From the NCBI GenBank assembly GCA_020829485.1, contig JAIVFU010000114.1, forward strand, positions 1 through 20,153: DNA of 20,153 bases. Reading direction: 5' to 3'. Both the position numbers and the translations under genes were made by a program. Of the stretch, positions 1-7,771 are shown piece by piece (the stretch's first letter is position 1; each line of letters starts with the position of its first letter). Source of the DNA: Nostoc sp. CHAB 5834 (GTDB lineage: Bacteria; Cyanobacteriota; Cyanobacteriia; Cyanobacteriales; Nostocaceae). The notes below the pieces were generated by a model that was not told the origin of the DNA, made no database searches, and saw nothing but the letters and a program-made list of their open reading frames with translations.

Positions 1-3
1 CAA

Positions 4-732
4 ATGATTAAACCTACAATTTTCATCGGCTCTTCGACAGAGGGATTAAATGTAGCTAATGCAATACATCAAAATCTGGACCATTTCGCCGAAGTAACTA
101 TTTGGTCACAAGGCATATTTAAACTTTCCTCTCCGGTAATAACTACGCTTATTAATTCCTTGAACCAATTCAGCTTTGCGATATTTGTCTTTTCACCAGA
201 TGACATTACAAACCTTCGTGGCAAAAATTTTACAAGTGTTAGAGACAATGTTATTTTTGAAACAGGTTTATTTGCAGGCAGATTAGGTATCGACAGGGTA
301 TTCTTTTTAAAGCCACGGGGTCAAAATGATTTACGACTACCCACAGATTTACTTGGAGTTATTATGGGAGAATATGATCCAAATAGAACGGATAAAAACC
401 TTGTAGCAGCGACAGGCCCATTCTGTAACCAGGTAAAAAACCAAATTGATGGACTAAAGAGTGTCGATGAAGAAAAAAAAATAGCTTTAAAATTTTCCAA
501 CAATTCAGGTGAATCTGATACATTTAAAATAGAGAATGATTTAAAATTAATAGAAGTTTACTGTGAGCGGTATAATTTCACAATGGTAAGCTTTCAAAAG
601 TTGAAAGAAATGATACATCCAAAATTTACAGAAGAATATATAATGGCTTTAATTGAAAAATATCCTTTGTATCTACGAAGGTGTAAATTGAGAGAAGGAG
701 TTTATGGGGTGGAATTAATTAATAGAAAGTAA
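4..732 (+). CDS. Stand-alone TIR-like (CAP12/Pycsar-type) nucleotide-binding effector
   Basis: The 242-residue protein opens with the first strand and turn of the TIR-like fold (FIGSSTEGL, residues 7-15). It continues with FAIFVFSPDD (58-67) and the hallmark RDNVIFETGLFAGRLG (80-95), where E86 sits in the position of the catalytic glutamate of NAD-cleaving TIR domains of the CAP12 type. In that family the domain cleaves NAD+ when an attached or partner sensor is triggered. Residues about 175-242 form a separate helical tail ending in a short strand pair, possibly a winged-helix-like sensor; I do not recognise it. No cyclase or STING domain is visible here, but the window begins three bases before the ATG, so a partner upstream cannot be excluded. 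The start fits, because the first strand of the fold begins right after it. The family is fairly sure; NADase activity is inferred. Confidence 0.8.
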   Translation: MIKPTIFIGSSTEGLNVANAIHQNLDHFAEVTIWSQGIFKLSSPVITTLINSLNQFSFAIFVFSPDDITNLRGKNFTSVRDNVIFETGLFAGRLGIDRVFFLKPRGQNDLRLPTDLLGVIMGEYDPNRTDKNLVAATGPFCNQVKNQIDGLKSVDEEKKIALKFSNNSGESDTFKIENDLKLIEVYCERYNFTMVSFQKLKEMIHPKFTEEYIMALIEKYPLYLRRCKLREGVYGVELINRK

Positions 733-870
733 CTCCTACTAACTAATATACTATTTTCTCGTAATGTTTTCAGTAATTCCTTAAGCTCTGGACTTTCTTC
801 GGTAGCGAAATCTTCTCTTAACATATGATTTCACAATCAATCTCTTCGAGGTCGTCAATCTATAAGTTTA
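733..870 (-). other. Short gap with a possible minus-strand gene remnant cut by the IS
   Basis: No complete gene is seen. On the minus strand a short open frame reads IDDLEEIDCEIIC and stops (TAA near 818). This stop overlaps an ATG that opens a second small frame (MLREDFATEESPELKEL) running into the 3' end of the TIR gene. An overlapping stop and start of this kind is typical of coupled genes, so this may be the tail of an operon cut off by the IS at 871. The peptides are too short to name and may be chance. Confidence 0.25.
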
Positions 871-938
871 AGAGCGTGTTGGGGAATTGAGAAAGGTTGA
901 GAGCCGTGTCAACTTTGTATCGACCAAAATGCAAAGTG

Positions 939-1734
939 ATGACCAAACAGTGGCAACCACTGACCGACCCTCAATGGGCCGCAATTTCGCCTTTCTTTGA
1001 TCTTAAGCGCAAGCGTAAGCATGATCTACGGCAAATTATCAACATTATTCTATGGCTGCTGAGGACGGGTTGCCAGTGGAGGAATTTACCTAATGGGTGG
1101 CCTGCCTGGCAAGCTGTTTACTACTATTTTGATGTTTGGAAGCGAAAAGGCACCTTTGAACGAATCAATGCGGCCTTAAATGAACTGGATCGAAAACGAG
1201 TTGGTAAAAGTCCAAAGCCCTCTTTGTTATGTATTGATTCACAAAGCGTTAAGTTGAGCCCGATGATTTGTCAAGAGCGTGGTCTCGATCCTAACAAGCG
1301 CATCAACGGGCGCAAGCGTCAACTTGTTGTTGCTACCCAAGGTCGTCTTTGGGTAGCCCACGTTCATGGGGCCAATCAGGCCGATGGCTCTGCTGGTTGT
1401 GCGTTAGTGGGCGATGTGTTATGGCGGGTAGGCGAGCGGTTAGAAAAGGTCTTGGGTGATCAGGCCGCTTCGGCGGTCCGATTATAATGGGATCTTCGCC
1501 CGGGCGTTAGCTCACTGGAGCATCGACTTCGAGAAGGCCTCCCGACCCGAATCCGTCCAAGGATTTGTGCCTATTGCCAAACGGTGGGTGGTCGAACGCA
1601 CAATTGGCTGGACCAATTTCTTTCGACGCATCGTCAAGGATTACGAGCATACAATATCTTCTTCGGTAAGCTGGCTGTATTTAGCTAACATCCAACTCAT
1701 GCTTCAGCGAATCGAACCTAACTACGAAAGATAA
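939..1734 (+). pseudogene. IS5-family transposase, broken by a 16-bp insertion
   Basis: The protein would be about 260 residues with the DDE fold of IS5 transposases. The N-terminal segment is PLTDPQWAAISPFF with CQWRNLPNGWPAWQAVYYYF. The first catalytic Asp is in LLCIDSQSVK, the second in VLGDQA, and the glutamate in VVERTIGW, in the shifted frame. The normal run GDQAYNGIF is interrupted at 1467-1482 by 16 extra bases. The upstream frame therefore ends at about 1487, and the rest (YNGIF through the glutamate to PNYER) is in another frame. ATG 939 (MTKQWQPL) is chosen over the TTG at 897, because family members begin close to the LTDPQW motif. No A-rich slippery run lies at the break, so programmed frameshifting is not a good explanation. 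Confidence 0.85.
1467..1482. repeat. 16-bp GC-rich micro-insertion (copy 1 of the CGGNSCGCCGNNGC set)
   Basis: The bases GCTTCGGCGGTCCGAT interrupt the otherwise regular codons for GDQA and YNG. On the minus strand they contain CGGACCGCCGAAGC. With the preceding GGCC they can fold as a UUCG-capped hairpin (CCGC-TTCG-GCGG). The insertion shifts the frame directly after the second catalytic Asp. Confidence 0.7.
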
Positions 1735-1750
1735 TTCCCCAACACGTTCT

Positions 1751-1892
1751 AAGGCCTGAGCGATCGTGACTTGTTTCCAGCCCTGTTGCTGTAAGGCAAC
1801 ACGTCGACGACGCAAGACTTCATATTCGGTTTGCTTGTAGCTTGCCATAGTAATCACAAGTTACAATTATTACGACTCTATTCACGCGTCAA
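1751..1892 (-). mobile_element. Truncated 5' end of an IS630-family element
   Basis: This 142-bp piece is the reverse complement of the first 142 bp of the IS630 at 6125, and I see only one base difference (GTCTTG here, GTCCTG there). It holds the terminal repeat TTGACGCGTGAATAGA (read inward), the leader and the first codons of the transposase (MASYKQTEYEVLRRRRVALQ). It is cut at 1750 by the IS5 element. The flanking TA at 1893-1894 is the dinucleotide IS630 elements duplicate. Its end faces the protease operon, in opposite orientation to the copy at 6125. Confidence 0.85.
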
Positions 1893-2116
1893 TAGGTCAT
1901 TAAACGGATTTATCTATGGAAACCCTCTACCACATCAGTCGATATGCCTTTTTAATCTAAAAAAGGGTAATTTTCCCGTTGCAAAGCAAATGAAATTCAA
2001 TATAATTTACACGAAATATAGGTTCAAAATCACAAAATAATTAAAAGCGATAAATGAATCTAAATTCACTTATAAAATAGTATTCATATTCTAATCAAGC
2101 TGATTTATATTTTCGA
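1893..2116 (+). promoter_or_regulatory. AT-rich leader of the protease operon
   Basis: There is no gene here. The stretch is very AT-rich and must contain the promoter of the operon unless the IS supplies one. A loose match to the Bacteroidota promoter (TTG near 1979, then TATAATTTA about 20 bp on) can be picked out, but it is not decisive. No clear ribosome-binding site precedes the ATG at 2117, as is usual in this phylum. Confidence 0.3.
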
Positions 2117-3682
2117 ATGTATCTACAAGCTACTCCTACCGATCCAGTTAATAATGTCTGGGTTATTATTGTAGTAACCCTATTTGTGCTCAGCATGATT
2201 AATGAAAGGTTTACTAATATATTAAAGTTATACCTTCAGATATGGTTTCCTGATCAGCGCCGTGATCCTACTGCCTACTCAAATGCACCACAATGGCGTA
2301 GATATATAGGCGATGTTCTTAAACTAAAAAATTTAAGTATTCCTGAAATTGATATAGAAGATGATCGGCAAAGACGCATTAATGAAAAGAATAGAGAAAG
2401 TGGGTTAATCACGTTAACACTTATTTGCAGTATCATAATAGCTATTGCTTCAGGGGCTGATTTATTTTTAATCATAAGAAGTGCTCCTAAAACTGGACTC
2501 ATTTCCTATGATGACATTTGGAAGCGGGTCAAAGATATTCCAATTGAAGAGCAAATAGTACGTGGTTCACTTTTTCTCTTCCGTCATAGTATTGGTTTCA
2601 TATGCACTGGATTATTTATTAGTCTTGGTTCAAAATTCTGGCATGACATCTTGGATTTACTATTGTTTAGCTCAAATGTTAAACGAAAACTTGCTGACCC
2701 ACAAACCTTCCAGGGCGAAACCGCTGATGCCATAGTTCAACGTTTGCAATTTACCGAACGACAGTTAGCCAGTATGGCTCTTGATCAGAATACTACACTG
2801 CTTAGCAATGATAACGTTCTTTATATAATGCCTGGGCAAATTGTTAATCCTGACAAGTCCATACAACCCTGCCTATGGGTACACTTAAAGGACAATAATT
2901 TCGCAGGATTTCCAGCAACTATTCCTGTAGAGTTACCCGGCAGTGGGCAAAAATTAACCGTTCAACTACGGTTTATTCTCAATGCTCAAATTCCTCAATT
3001 ACATATTGGCAGTGGCGATGCCCTAACAGGTGAAGAACATAAGCTCGGCACTGTTTGCTGCATATTGCGTAAAAAGAGAACTATTGAGCGATACTTGCTG
3101 ACATGTCAACACGTGCAAACAGGCGGTGCTTACCGGAATGATGGAGGTGCCTTTAATGGCGGACCTGTTCATGTTCGGGCAGGATTGTCTGACCAGAATA
3201 ATAAGTGGCAGTTTGTCGGTAGGTGGAGCTTTGGGTTGCTTACGGAAAATCTGGATGTTGCCTTAGTAAAGTTACAAGTTGCCTTACCCACCCAGTCGAC
3301 TCCTTTCTCAAGCCTACCTCGAGCGGTGACGGCTGCCGATGAGTTCCGCACTCCGGTAACAATGATAGGACAAGTCTCGGGCTTACAAAGCGGATTTATC
3401 GTCAATGATCAAAGTGACTCAGTGCCTTTTCAATTTAAAGATGGAGTTCAGCAACTAAGAAAGCTCCTTGTTGCCGCGCGTTTTACGGACGGGATGAAAC
3501 TTGAAAAATTTTCAGACCACGGCGATTCAGGTGCGATTCTATATGATGCAACCACACGAGTCCCCTTAGGAATGGTTATGGGAGGTAGTCCCGAGTACAC
3601 GTTTGCGATTCCTTTCGATACCCTTCTTCGCGGAGTTTTGTCCGACTACGAGATTGATCAACCTAATTTGCCTATTGCATGA
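2117..3682 (+). CDS. Membrane-anchored trypsin-like serine protease
   Basis: The 521-residue protein has three hydrophobic segments (about 14-28, 97-120 and 152-173) and then a chymotrypsin-fold protease domain (about 300-510). The catalytic triad can be read as H332 in LTCQHV, D380 in ENLDVALVKL and S471 in DHGDSGAIL. The short stretch SLGSKFWHDILDLL (169-182) after the third segment resembles a motif seen in other bacterial membrane anchors. The long loop at 30-95 is rich in Arg and Lys, so the positive-inside rule puts it, and after two more crossings the protease, in the cytoplasm. Free cysteines (C314, C315, C330) fit that. It overlaps the next gene by 4 bp (ATGA), so the two are translationally coupled. 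The substrate is unknown. Protease assignment is strong; a role in defence or envelope stress is inference. Confidence 0.8.
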   Translation: MYLQATPTDPVNNVWVIIVVTLFVLSMINERFTNILKLYLQIWFPDQRRDPTAYSNAPQWRRYIGDVLKLKNLSIPEIDIEDDRQRRINEKNRESGLITLTLICSIIIAIASGADLFLIIRSAPKTGLISYDDIWKRVKDIPIEEQIVRGSLFLFRHSIGFICTGLFISLGSKFWHDILDLLLFSSNVKRKLADPQTFQGETADAIVQRLQFTERQLASMALDQNTTLLSNDNVLYIMPGQIVNPDKSIQPCLWVHLKDNNFAGFPATIPVELPGSGQKLTVQLRFILNAQIPQLHIGSGDALTGEEHKLGTVCCILRKKRTIERYLLTCQHVQTGGAYRNDGGAFNGGPVHVRAGLSDQNNKWQFVGRWSFGLLTENLDVALVKLQVALPTQSTPFSSLPRAVTAADEFRTPVTMIGQVSGLQSGFIVNDQSDSVPFQFKDGVQQLRKLLVAARFTDGMKLEKFSDHGDSGAILYDATTRVPLGMVMGGSPEYTFAIPFDTLLRGVLSDYEIDQPNLPIA

Positions 3683-5928
3683 AACACTTATTATTGGTTA
3701 TCGGATTGGGGTTTCTTTGGGAGCCAATGGCTATCGCTCAAGGAACTATGCCCCATTGGGTTGTTGAGTGGTCGGCTCTCACCATTGATCTGGATTCACC
3801 ACCGACTGGGCCAACAATCCGCATTCTTTTTAAGAATCTTTCAGAAGGCGCTAAGTTCAGAGGCGAGTTGAGTGGCAAGGACGGCAATAAAGCCTCATTT
3901 GTAGAAACAGATTTGAACGCCAGTGGGCTAATCGAAAGTGCCAATGAAAAATTGAATGGACAAAACCTTCCGCTGCCTCCCTGGAAATTAACCATTACCC
4001 CCGACAATGCAAATGAATTTTCTTCATCAGCCTTTCCACCTCAAGGGCCAGCAGGCAATCCTAATACTGGAATAGCAGCTACTACAGAATCAGACTTTCC
4101 TTCTCTACTGCAATATGCCAGCAAATTAAATCAACTACGAGGTAAGCCAAACGAAATAGAGGAGCAAGCTAGTTTAATTAAAAAAATAATAGAAACCTAT
4201 AAAAGTCTTAGTCTAGAAAACTTATCTGCAAACCCCTATTTATCAGATTTAAAATGGAAAGAAATTACAGAAAATATCAATAAAAGTACAGCAAAGACTA
4301 ACGTTGGCGAATTAAACGGGCTAGGATTTTTTGGTAGTTTAACTGATCCAACAATTGCACTTGATGCGCTTGCAACTTTTATGGCTCGTCGATTCAAGGA
4401 GGAACTCAACATAGCTTACGTTTCGAAAATGAAGGACTTCCTGAGCGATACCACTCACTACGATCCATTCCATTTATTACTTCCCGAAACCCGGCAGCTG
4501 ATTGTTCATCTCAACCCTGAACAGTATGCTCTTTTTCTCGATTTACTCCGTGAACAGTTTCGTCGTGACTTAAGCAATGCCTCAGAAAACACTGTATTGT
4601 TTTTAAAAACAGATTATGTACGTGCAGATGTAAGAGCACCTTTATTAGCTGGAGCTGAAATATGGGATCAATTACACCACAATCGAAAAGCATACGAAGT
4701 TATTGAAGCCCTACCAGACCTTGCTGCCATAAAGGTTTTTCCAGATACGAGTGTCCGACGACAATCTCGGTCATATCTGACGATAGCGGCACTCTTTTCA
4801 CGCAGCATCCGCGATAGCAACGGTGGTTATCCTAAACCAGAGAAGCCAGACTTAGGGACCGTTAAACTATTTTTAGGTTTATTCACGGAAGTTCATAAAA
4901 AAACACTCCAGGCTAATACGATAAAACTATCAGGTAAAAATCCTGATCTATATGTGGCTTTGATTGGCCAATCAGGAAATTTACTTCGACTAAGCGATCC
5001 TATTAATAGCTTCCTTAACAAAGCCTCTCAATGGCAGGAGGCTGTCAAAAAATTACCACTAGGTGGCGACGCTTCAACACCTGATGAGTATAGTCAGTAC
5101 GAGAAGGCCGTAAAGAGTTCATTTAGTCTGGCCATTTCCAGCCTTGATCTAGTCGAAGCTGTTTTACCAAATACAGCCCCCGACCTAGCACCCTGGCGCA
5201 CGCAATGGATTCCATTAGCTGAAAACCTTTTACCTATTGGTCGTTTTATTGTTGAAAAACGATACGAGATGGCTGCTTTTACAGCCGTTGATCTAGTTGC
5301 TAAGTACATCGATGCTAAACGTAAGCCTGGAGAAGATCAAAAAGACCGTGTCGTTGAATACATTACTCTGTTAGCACGTCTCTTGACGGCCCAGGATCGG
5401 GATCAACTTGTTGCAATACTGGAAACAACCGCTCAACCGCTGACCAGCTATCGAACCAAGCGTACACATAGTTTTAATGCAGCTATCAATGGTTATGGAG
5501 GAGGGTTTATTGCGGCAGAAACGCTGCGTAGTACAGATAATAGCTTAGATAAGCAGACAAAGATGGCTTATGGTTTTACGGCTCCGGTTGGCATCTCTGT
5601 TTCAACTCACGTAAGACAGAGTTCGTTCAGCGTATTTATGCCAGTTCTTGATATTGGGGGCATTTTTGCATTTAGATTACAAGATGAGGGCGCAAAATTG
5701 CCAGAAGTGACATGGGCTAATTTTGTATCACCCGGTGCCTATTTTATTTGGGGCTTGCCTAAATCACCTTTAGCCTTAAGTATTGGAACGCAATATGGTC
5801 CAGAAATTCGCAAGATTACACTGAAAGATAATGCTGGCCAAGTCGAAGAGAAAACAGCTCGAGCTTGGCGTTTCGGAATTTCACTAACAGTTGATATTCC
5901 ATTATTTAATTTGGCGACCAAGCGTTAA
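3679..5928 (+). CDS. Exported protein with beta-rich C-terminus, partner of the protease
   Basis: I do not recognise the family of this 749-residue protein. Residues 1-20 (MKHLLLVIGLGFLWEPMAIA, then Q) look like a Sec signal peptide, short and with only one Lys. A beta-type region (about 25-110) and a long, mostly helical middle (about 130-590) follow. The last 140 residues alternate hydrophobic and polar positions in strand-like blocks and end in ISLTVDIPLFNLATKR, suggesting a small barrel or a surface beta domain in the outer membrane. The gene starts inside the stop of the protease gene, which argues that the products act together. The protease probably lies on the cytoplasmic side, so contact would need the periplasmic loop at about 121-150 of that protein. 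Chaperone, inhibitor or sensor roles are all possible. Confidence 0.6.
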   Translation: MKHLLLVIGLGFLWEPMAIAQGTMPHWVVEWSALTIDLDSPPTGPTIRILFKNLSEGAKFRGELSGKDGNKASFVETDLNASGLIESANEKLNGQNLPLPPWKLTITPDNANEFSSSAFPPQGPAGNPNTGIAATTESDFPSLLQYASKLNQLRGKPNEIEEQASLIKKIIETYKSLSLENLSANPYLSDLKWKEITENINKSTAKTNVGELNGLGFFGSLTDPTIALDALATFMARRFKEELNIAYVSKMKDFLSDTTHYDPFHLLLPETRQLIVHLNPEQYALFLDLLREQFRRDLSNASENTVLFLKTDYVRADVRAPLLAGAEIWDQLHHNRKAYEVIEALPDLAAIKVFPDTSVRRQSRSYLTIAALFSRSIRDSNGGYPKPEKPDLGTVKLFLGLFTEVHKKTLQANTIKLSGKNPDLYVALIGQSGNLLRLSDPINSFLNKASQWQEAVKKLPLGGDASTPDEYSQYEKAVKSSFSLAISSLDLVEAVLPNTAPDLAPWRTQWIPLAENLLPIGRFIVEKRYEMAAFTAVDLVAKYIDAKRKPGEDQKDRVVEYITLLARLLTAQDRDQLVAILETTAQPLTSYRTKRTHSFNAAINGYGGGFIAAETLRSTDNSLDKQTKMAYGFTAPVGISVSTHVRQSSFSVFMPVLDIGGIFAFRLQDEGAKLPEVTWANFVSPGAYFIWGLPKSPLALSIGTQYGPEIRKITLKDNAGQVEEKTARAWRFGISLTVDIPLFNLATKR

Positions 5929-6570
5929 CTCTTATTTCAAAGTCTTTCTTATAGAATACCTTAGGAAAAAAATATTTGTAAATCAGAATTCTTCTTTGGG
6001 ATGTATAAATGGTATATTTTTACGTAAAAGCCACCATCGACAAGTTATGTTTTCTTGCAAGTAAGACATGCCTTTACAACTTTCTTACTCTTATCACACT
6101 CTACTTTAGGATAAATTTAAGCTATTGACGCGTGAATAGAGTCGTAATAATTGTAACTTGTGATTACTATGGCAAGCTACAAGCAAACCGAATATGAAGT
6201 CCTGCGTCGTCGACGTGTTGCCTTACAGCAACAGGGCTGGAAACAAGTCACGATCGCTCAGGCCTTAGGCTTGACCCAAGGCTGGGTCAGTCTCACCCTA
6301 GCTAAATATCAATAGCAAGGACAAGACGCATTGGCTTGGCGAAAGCCCACGGGAGCTGTCGCCAAATTAACCGATAACCAACTCCAGCAATTAGTTGTGG
6401 AGATGAACAAAGGGGCCGAGCATCATGGCTTCCCAGGGCAGATTTGGACGCGCCCCCGAGTCAATGAAGTCATTAACCGACTCTTCGGGATTAGTTATGA
6501 TCCTTAACAGGTCGGGCGTTTGTTGGAAAAGGTGGGCTGGAGCCGACAGAATCGGAGCGATTTCTATGAT

Positions 6571-7581
6571 TCAAGCAACAACGGGGGAATAAAAATCTTT
6601 ATATTTTTCCCTCCTCTGTACGCACGCAAATACGCGATGAATCAACTTATTACAGACGTTGTTGATGACTAACATCTGATTCTTACCTTCTGCCGTCTTG
6701 CGAACATAATAGGCTTTTAGCTCCTGAGAATGCTGAATAGCTGCCATAGCTCCAGTATGCAAAAGGGCTTTCAAGTCCTTATTGGCTTTATTGCTAGTTT
6801 TGGCTTTACCCTTGTACTGACCTGATGAATACGTAAAGGGCACGACCCCGGCATGGCAAGCCAATTTTTTCGGGTCACTGATGCTCTTAAATTCATTAGT
6901 AACGATTAGTAGTTCGGTAGCGATAGCCGGCCCAATGCCTTTGACGGACTGCACGTAACCGTAGAGTTCTTTCAAATAAGGGTCATTATCAATAACCGCA
7001 GCAATAGCTGCCTGAATCTGTTTAATGTCTTTTGTGAGGGCATCCAGCGTCTTTTGACAAGATTTTTTAGCCTCGTTATGCTCTTTCCTAGAAATGAACC
7101 CGTCTGAATCTGTCAAAGGGGATTGAAGCATTTTACGCACTTTGACCAGGCGACTACGGGTGGCCGTCAGGCGATCCAGTTGTTGAATGACCTCGCGCTT
7201 AGGTGTCCAGAGCCGAACTTCGTCTCGATTTTTGTAAGCATACAAAGCAATTCGTTGGGCATCGACCTTGTCATTCTTGCCACGAATCATGCCCAGGCTT
7301 TCTTTAATATAGATAGGGTGCTCTACCCAAATGCTAGCTTTGCTTATTTGCAATAAACTGATAATGTGATTGTTATATATTCCAGTATGCTCCATGCAAT
7401 ACAGGCTATTATCAAAATCAGCCTCTGGGCATTGTTGCCTTAAGCGTTTAACAAAGCTTTCGATGCCTTTCTTGTCATTCGACGATTGGTGATGAAATAA
7501 CAACTTGTTAGCGACGACAACGGCCCAGTCCAGGGTAGCTTTGGAGATGTCAATACCGACGAAATACGTAAAAGTTTCCAT
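6571..7581 (-). CDS. IS110-family DEDD/serine recombinase (transposase)
   Basis: I choose the start at 7581 (METFTYFVGIDISK), giving 336 residues. The longer frame from 7647 adds 22 residues that do not fit the family, in which the GIDISK strand lies within the first dozen residues. The RuvC-like N-terminal domain shows D11 (GIDISKATLDW), E64 (MEHTGIY), and D104 and D107 (KNDKVDAQRIA). A coiled coil follows (about 140-200). The C-terminal domain has SVKGIGP (212-218) and YSSGQYKGKAK (251-261), where S252 or S253 would be the nucleophile. Length and motifs are complete, so the gene is probably functional. In this family the enzyme works with a structured RNA from its own non-coding end that pairs with both target and donor DNA. 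Confidence 0.92.
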   Translation of the reverse strand: METFTYFVGIDISKATLDWAVVVANKLLFHHQSSNDKKGIESFVKRLRQQCPEADFDNSLYCMEHTGIYNNHIISLLQISKASIWVEHPIYIKESLGMIRGKNDKVDAQRIALYAYKNRDEVRLWTPKREVIQQLDRLTATRSRLVKVRKMLQSPLTDSDGFISRKEHNEAKKSCQKTLDALTKDIKQIQAAIAAVIDNDPYLKELYGYVQSVKGIGPAIATELLIVTNEFKSISDPKKLACHAGVVPFTYSSGQYKGKAKTSNKANKDLKALLHTGAMAAIQHSQELKAYYVRKTAEGKNQMLVINNVCNKLIHRVFACVQRREKYKDFYSPVVA

Positions 7582-7686
7582 ACTTATGAATACATTGATG
7601 GTAGTATTTAAGCCAGTATCCTGTCGTACACTCAATACCTTGCTCATGGGTCTTTAGCCCAAATTTCTATTTGAGTCTTGTACTTC

Positions 7687-7771
7687 AGTAAGCCAGTGGG
7701 GTCCTGAATCGCTCCATGAGTCACTAACTCAGCCGAAGACGGTAGGGCAACCCCACTGGAACTGGTTTACT
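7687..7771 (-). ncRNA. Candidate bridge-RNA hairpin of the IS110 element
   Basis: Upstream of the recombinase lies a 10-bp perfect stem, CCAGTGGGGT (7693-7702) with ACCCCACTGG (7750-7759). It is extended outward by AGTAAG with TTTACT across a 6-base bulge. Inside is an inner stem, TGAGT (7717-7721) with ACTCA (7727-7731), leaving two internal-loop strands. One contains GCCGAAGA (7732-7739), identical to the joined element ends across the CT core. The other contains AATCGCTCC (7707-7715), matching the opposite end at 6554-6562. A hairpin with two guide strands in an internal loop is the architecture known for bridge RNAs. Assigning it to the donor loop rather than the target loop is inference, because one match is offset four bases from the core. 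Confidence 0.55.

Larger units (their letters stand above)
871..1750 (+). mobile_element. IS5-family insertion sequence, inactivated
   Basis: The element is bounded by inverted repeats of about 17 bp. The left end reads AGAGCGTGTTGGGGAATT from 871. The right end, read inward, is AGAACGTGTTGGGGAATT and finishes at 1750. It is about 880 bp long and filled by one transposase gene that is now frameshifted. The right end abuts an IS630 fragment in the middle of its coding sequence, whereas the left flank is unrelated DNA. No target duplication is visible (left flank TTTA, right flank AAGG). The expected picture after simple insertion into an IS630 would be IS630 sequence on both sides, so a deletion or recombination has removed the left part. 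Confidence 0.85.

Noticed and set aside
865..875. Possible target duplication of the IS5 element
   Set aside because: TTTA/TTAA on the left and AAGG/TAAG on the right do not match; the flanks have different origins.
1440..1500. Programmed -1 frameshift in the IS5 transposase
   Set aside because: The break coincides with 16 extra GC-rich bases between contiguous family motifs; no slippery heptamer is present.
1831..2040. Plus-strand open frame across the IS630 fragment and leader
   Set aside because: Its first part is the antisense of the IS630 end and the rest is AT-rich leader; not a gene.
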